Shown here: piece by piece, positions 62,926 to 64,000 of the stretch | Layout of the letters: each line of letters starts with the position of its first letter | Numbering within the stretch: the first letter of the stretch is position 1 | Source: Flavobacterium sp. 90 | GTDB lineage: Bacteria; Bacteroidota; Bacteroidia; Flavobacteriales; Flavobacteriaceae | NCBI RefSeq assembly: GCF_004339525.1 | Contig: NZ_SMGE01000001.1 | Coordinates: forward strand, 3,038,001-3,102,000 | Direction: 5' to 3' | DNA length: 64,000 nt | Made by a program: the position numbers and the translations under genes | The notes under the pieces: generated by a model | Databases searched by the model: none | The model's input: the letters and a program-made list of their open reading frames with translations, nothing else | What the model was told of the DNA's origin: nothing

Positions 62926-63992
62926 GGATTGTACAAATTATTGATTCTTTAGAGATTGGAGGAGCTGAGCGAATGGCTGTGAATTACGCTAACGTGTTAT
63001 CTGAAAAAATTGAATTTTCGGGTATAATTTCAACTCGAAAAGAAGGACCTCTCTTAAATCAGATTGATAAAAACGTAGCTTATTTGTTTTTAAATAAAAA
63101 GAATAAAATTGATATTAAAGCTATTTTTCGTTTAAGAAAATATATAAGACAAAATAAAGTTGACTTTATTCATGCTCACAGTTCCTCTTTCTTTATTGCT
63201 GTTTTAGTAAAATTGACCTTTCCAAAAATTAAAATTATTTGGCATGATCATTACGGAAGTCGTTCAAAAGAATCTAAGAAAGAGAATAGAGTATTAATTT
63301 TTATGTCATTCTTTTTTTACTCTATTTTTGTCGTTAATCTTCAATTGAAGGAATGGAGTGAAAAAAATATGCTTTGTAAAAGAATACTATTTATTCCTAA
63401 TTTCACATTAGATAGAAATGAAGTACAGCGAACAACTATACTAAAAGGAACAGAAGGAAAACGTATAGTCTTTTTGGCAAATTTAAAAAAACCTAAAAAT
63501 CATATTTCTATTCTAAAAGCTTTTTTAAATTTAAAATTGCATGAATTAGACTGGAGTTTACATCTGATTGGAAAAGATTATTTTGATTCTTATTCTGATG
63601 AATTAAAGAAGGTTATGAAATCTAATTCTTTAGAGGAACACATCCATATTTATGGGGAAAGAAGCGATGTGAAAAACATTTTGTCACAAGCTTCCATTGG
63701 GATTTTAGCATCAACAGAAGAAGGATTTCCAGTGACCTTACTTGAATATGGGTTAGCTGAATTAGCAGTAGTTTGTACGAATGTTGGATATTGTTCCTCT
63801 TTAATAGAAGAAGGAACGACAGGTTTATTATTTGATCCATATTCTGAAAATGAAATAGAGTCTCAATTGATGAAATTAGTAGATAATAATAATCTTAGAA
63901 AGAAGTTAGGAATAAATTTTAAACAATCCGTGTTAGAGAATTATTCAGAAGAAATGGTAATTAAAAAGCTAATTTTAGCCTATAAAGAATAA
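62922..63992 (+). CDS. Family 4 glycosyltransferase (GT-B)
   Basis: A 356-residue GT-B enzyme. IVQIIDSLEIGGAERMAVNY carries the glycine loop, HAHSSSFFIAVL and WHDHYGSRS lie in the acceptor half, VFLANLKKPKNHISIL in the linker, and STEEGFPVTLLEYGLAELAV (about residues 264-283) has the EX7E glutamates. It overlaps the methyltransferase gene by 4 bases. An ATG at 63996 shortly after its stop may begin a further gene that runs out of the window; too little is present to call it. Confidence 0.9.
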   Translation: MRIVQIIDSLEIGGAERMAVNYANVLSEKIEFSGIISTRKEGPLLNQIDKNVAYLFLNKKNKIDIKAIFRLRKYIRQNKVDFIHAHSSSFFIAVLVKLTFPKIKIIWHDHYGSRSKESKKENRVLIFMSFFFYSIFVVNLQLKEWSEKNMLCKRILFIPNFTLDRNEVQRTTILKGTEGKRIVFLANLKKPKNHISILKAFLNLKLHELDWSLHLIGKDYFDSYSDELKKVMKSNSLEEHIHIYGERSDVKNILSQASIGILASTEEGFPVTLLEYGLAELAVVCTNVGYCSSLIEEGTTGLLFDPYSENEIESQLMKLVDNNNLRKKLGINFKQSVLENYSEEMVIKKLILAYKE

Positions 63993-64000
63993 ATAATGAA

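Noticed and set aside
1..64000. tRNA, rRNA, CRISPR, insertion sequences or prophage
   Set aside because: I saw no transposase motifs, no repeat-spacer arrays and no tRNA-like clover-leaf sequence in the gaps read; all gaps are short.
63996..64000. A further gene starting at the right edge
   Set aside because: Only an ATG and two more bases are present, so no coding call can be supported.

Overview
The window is a single, uninterrupted surface-polysaccharide locus from a low-GC member of the Bacteroidota, most probably Flavobacterium or a close relative. The reasons are the AT-rich sequence, Bacteroidetes-type -7 elements (TAnnTTTG), weak ribosome binding sites with TAATG/ATGA start-stop overlaps, a UpxY-type NusG paralogue, an 800-residue multi-SLBB export protein, and sugar enzymes of the kinds seen in flavobacterial capsule and O-antigen loci. 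All 60 protein genes I accept lie on the + strand. No tRNA, rRNA, IS element or CRISPR array was seen.

Region A (1-4.6 kb) is the end of an upstream operon: the C-terminal part of a Wzc-like co-polymerase/tyrosine kinase, a UDP-GlcNAc 4-epimerase, a UDP-glucose dehydrogenase and a UpxY-like antiterminator, closed by a strong intrinsic terminator. A promoter-like site and a short leader hairpin then precede region B.

Region B (4.8-31.6 kb) looks like a Wzx/Wzy-type system. It has precursor enzymes (TviB-like dehydrogenase, ManC, RmlB), a Wza-like SLBB export protein, a Wzz-like co-polymerase, a trio for an acidic ulosonic sugar (cytidylyltransferase, NeuB-like synthase, KdsC-like phosphatase), a decayed pseudaminate-synthase pseudogene, a sialidase-fold lipoprotein, Wzx, Wzy and glycosyltransferases. 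It ends with a UndP-sugar-phosphate transferase, PglE-type aminotransferase, RmlC, RmlD, RmlA and a PglF/CapD-type 4,6-dehydratase. An intrinsic terminator follows.

Region C (31.8-64 kb) starts with an ABC polysaccharide exporter (Wzm, and Wzt with a C-terminal extension). Then come WbqC, a hexapeptide acetyltransferase, WecE and a WecF/GT56-like transferase (together a Fuc4NAc route), a long run of glycosyltransferases, a NeuA-NeuB-NeuC cassette with a deacetylase, a GNAT protein and a GT-B-like protein, an MBOAT acyltransferase with two tandem SGNH-like partners, and more glycosyltransferases and methyltransferases running off the right edge.

Together the genes predict a complex acidic heteropolysaccharide, or two. 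Possible precursors are UDP-GalNAcA, UDP-GlcA, GDP-Man, dTDP-Rha and perhaps dTDP-6-deoxytalose, a UDP-4-amino-6-deoxy sugar, dTDP-Fuc4NAc and one or two CMP-ulosonic acids. Wzx/Wzy and ABC-exporter machinery sit side by side, so either two glycans are built from a shared precursor pool or one pathway is a remnant. All assignments come from reading motifs in the translated sequence; no database search was run.
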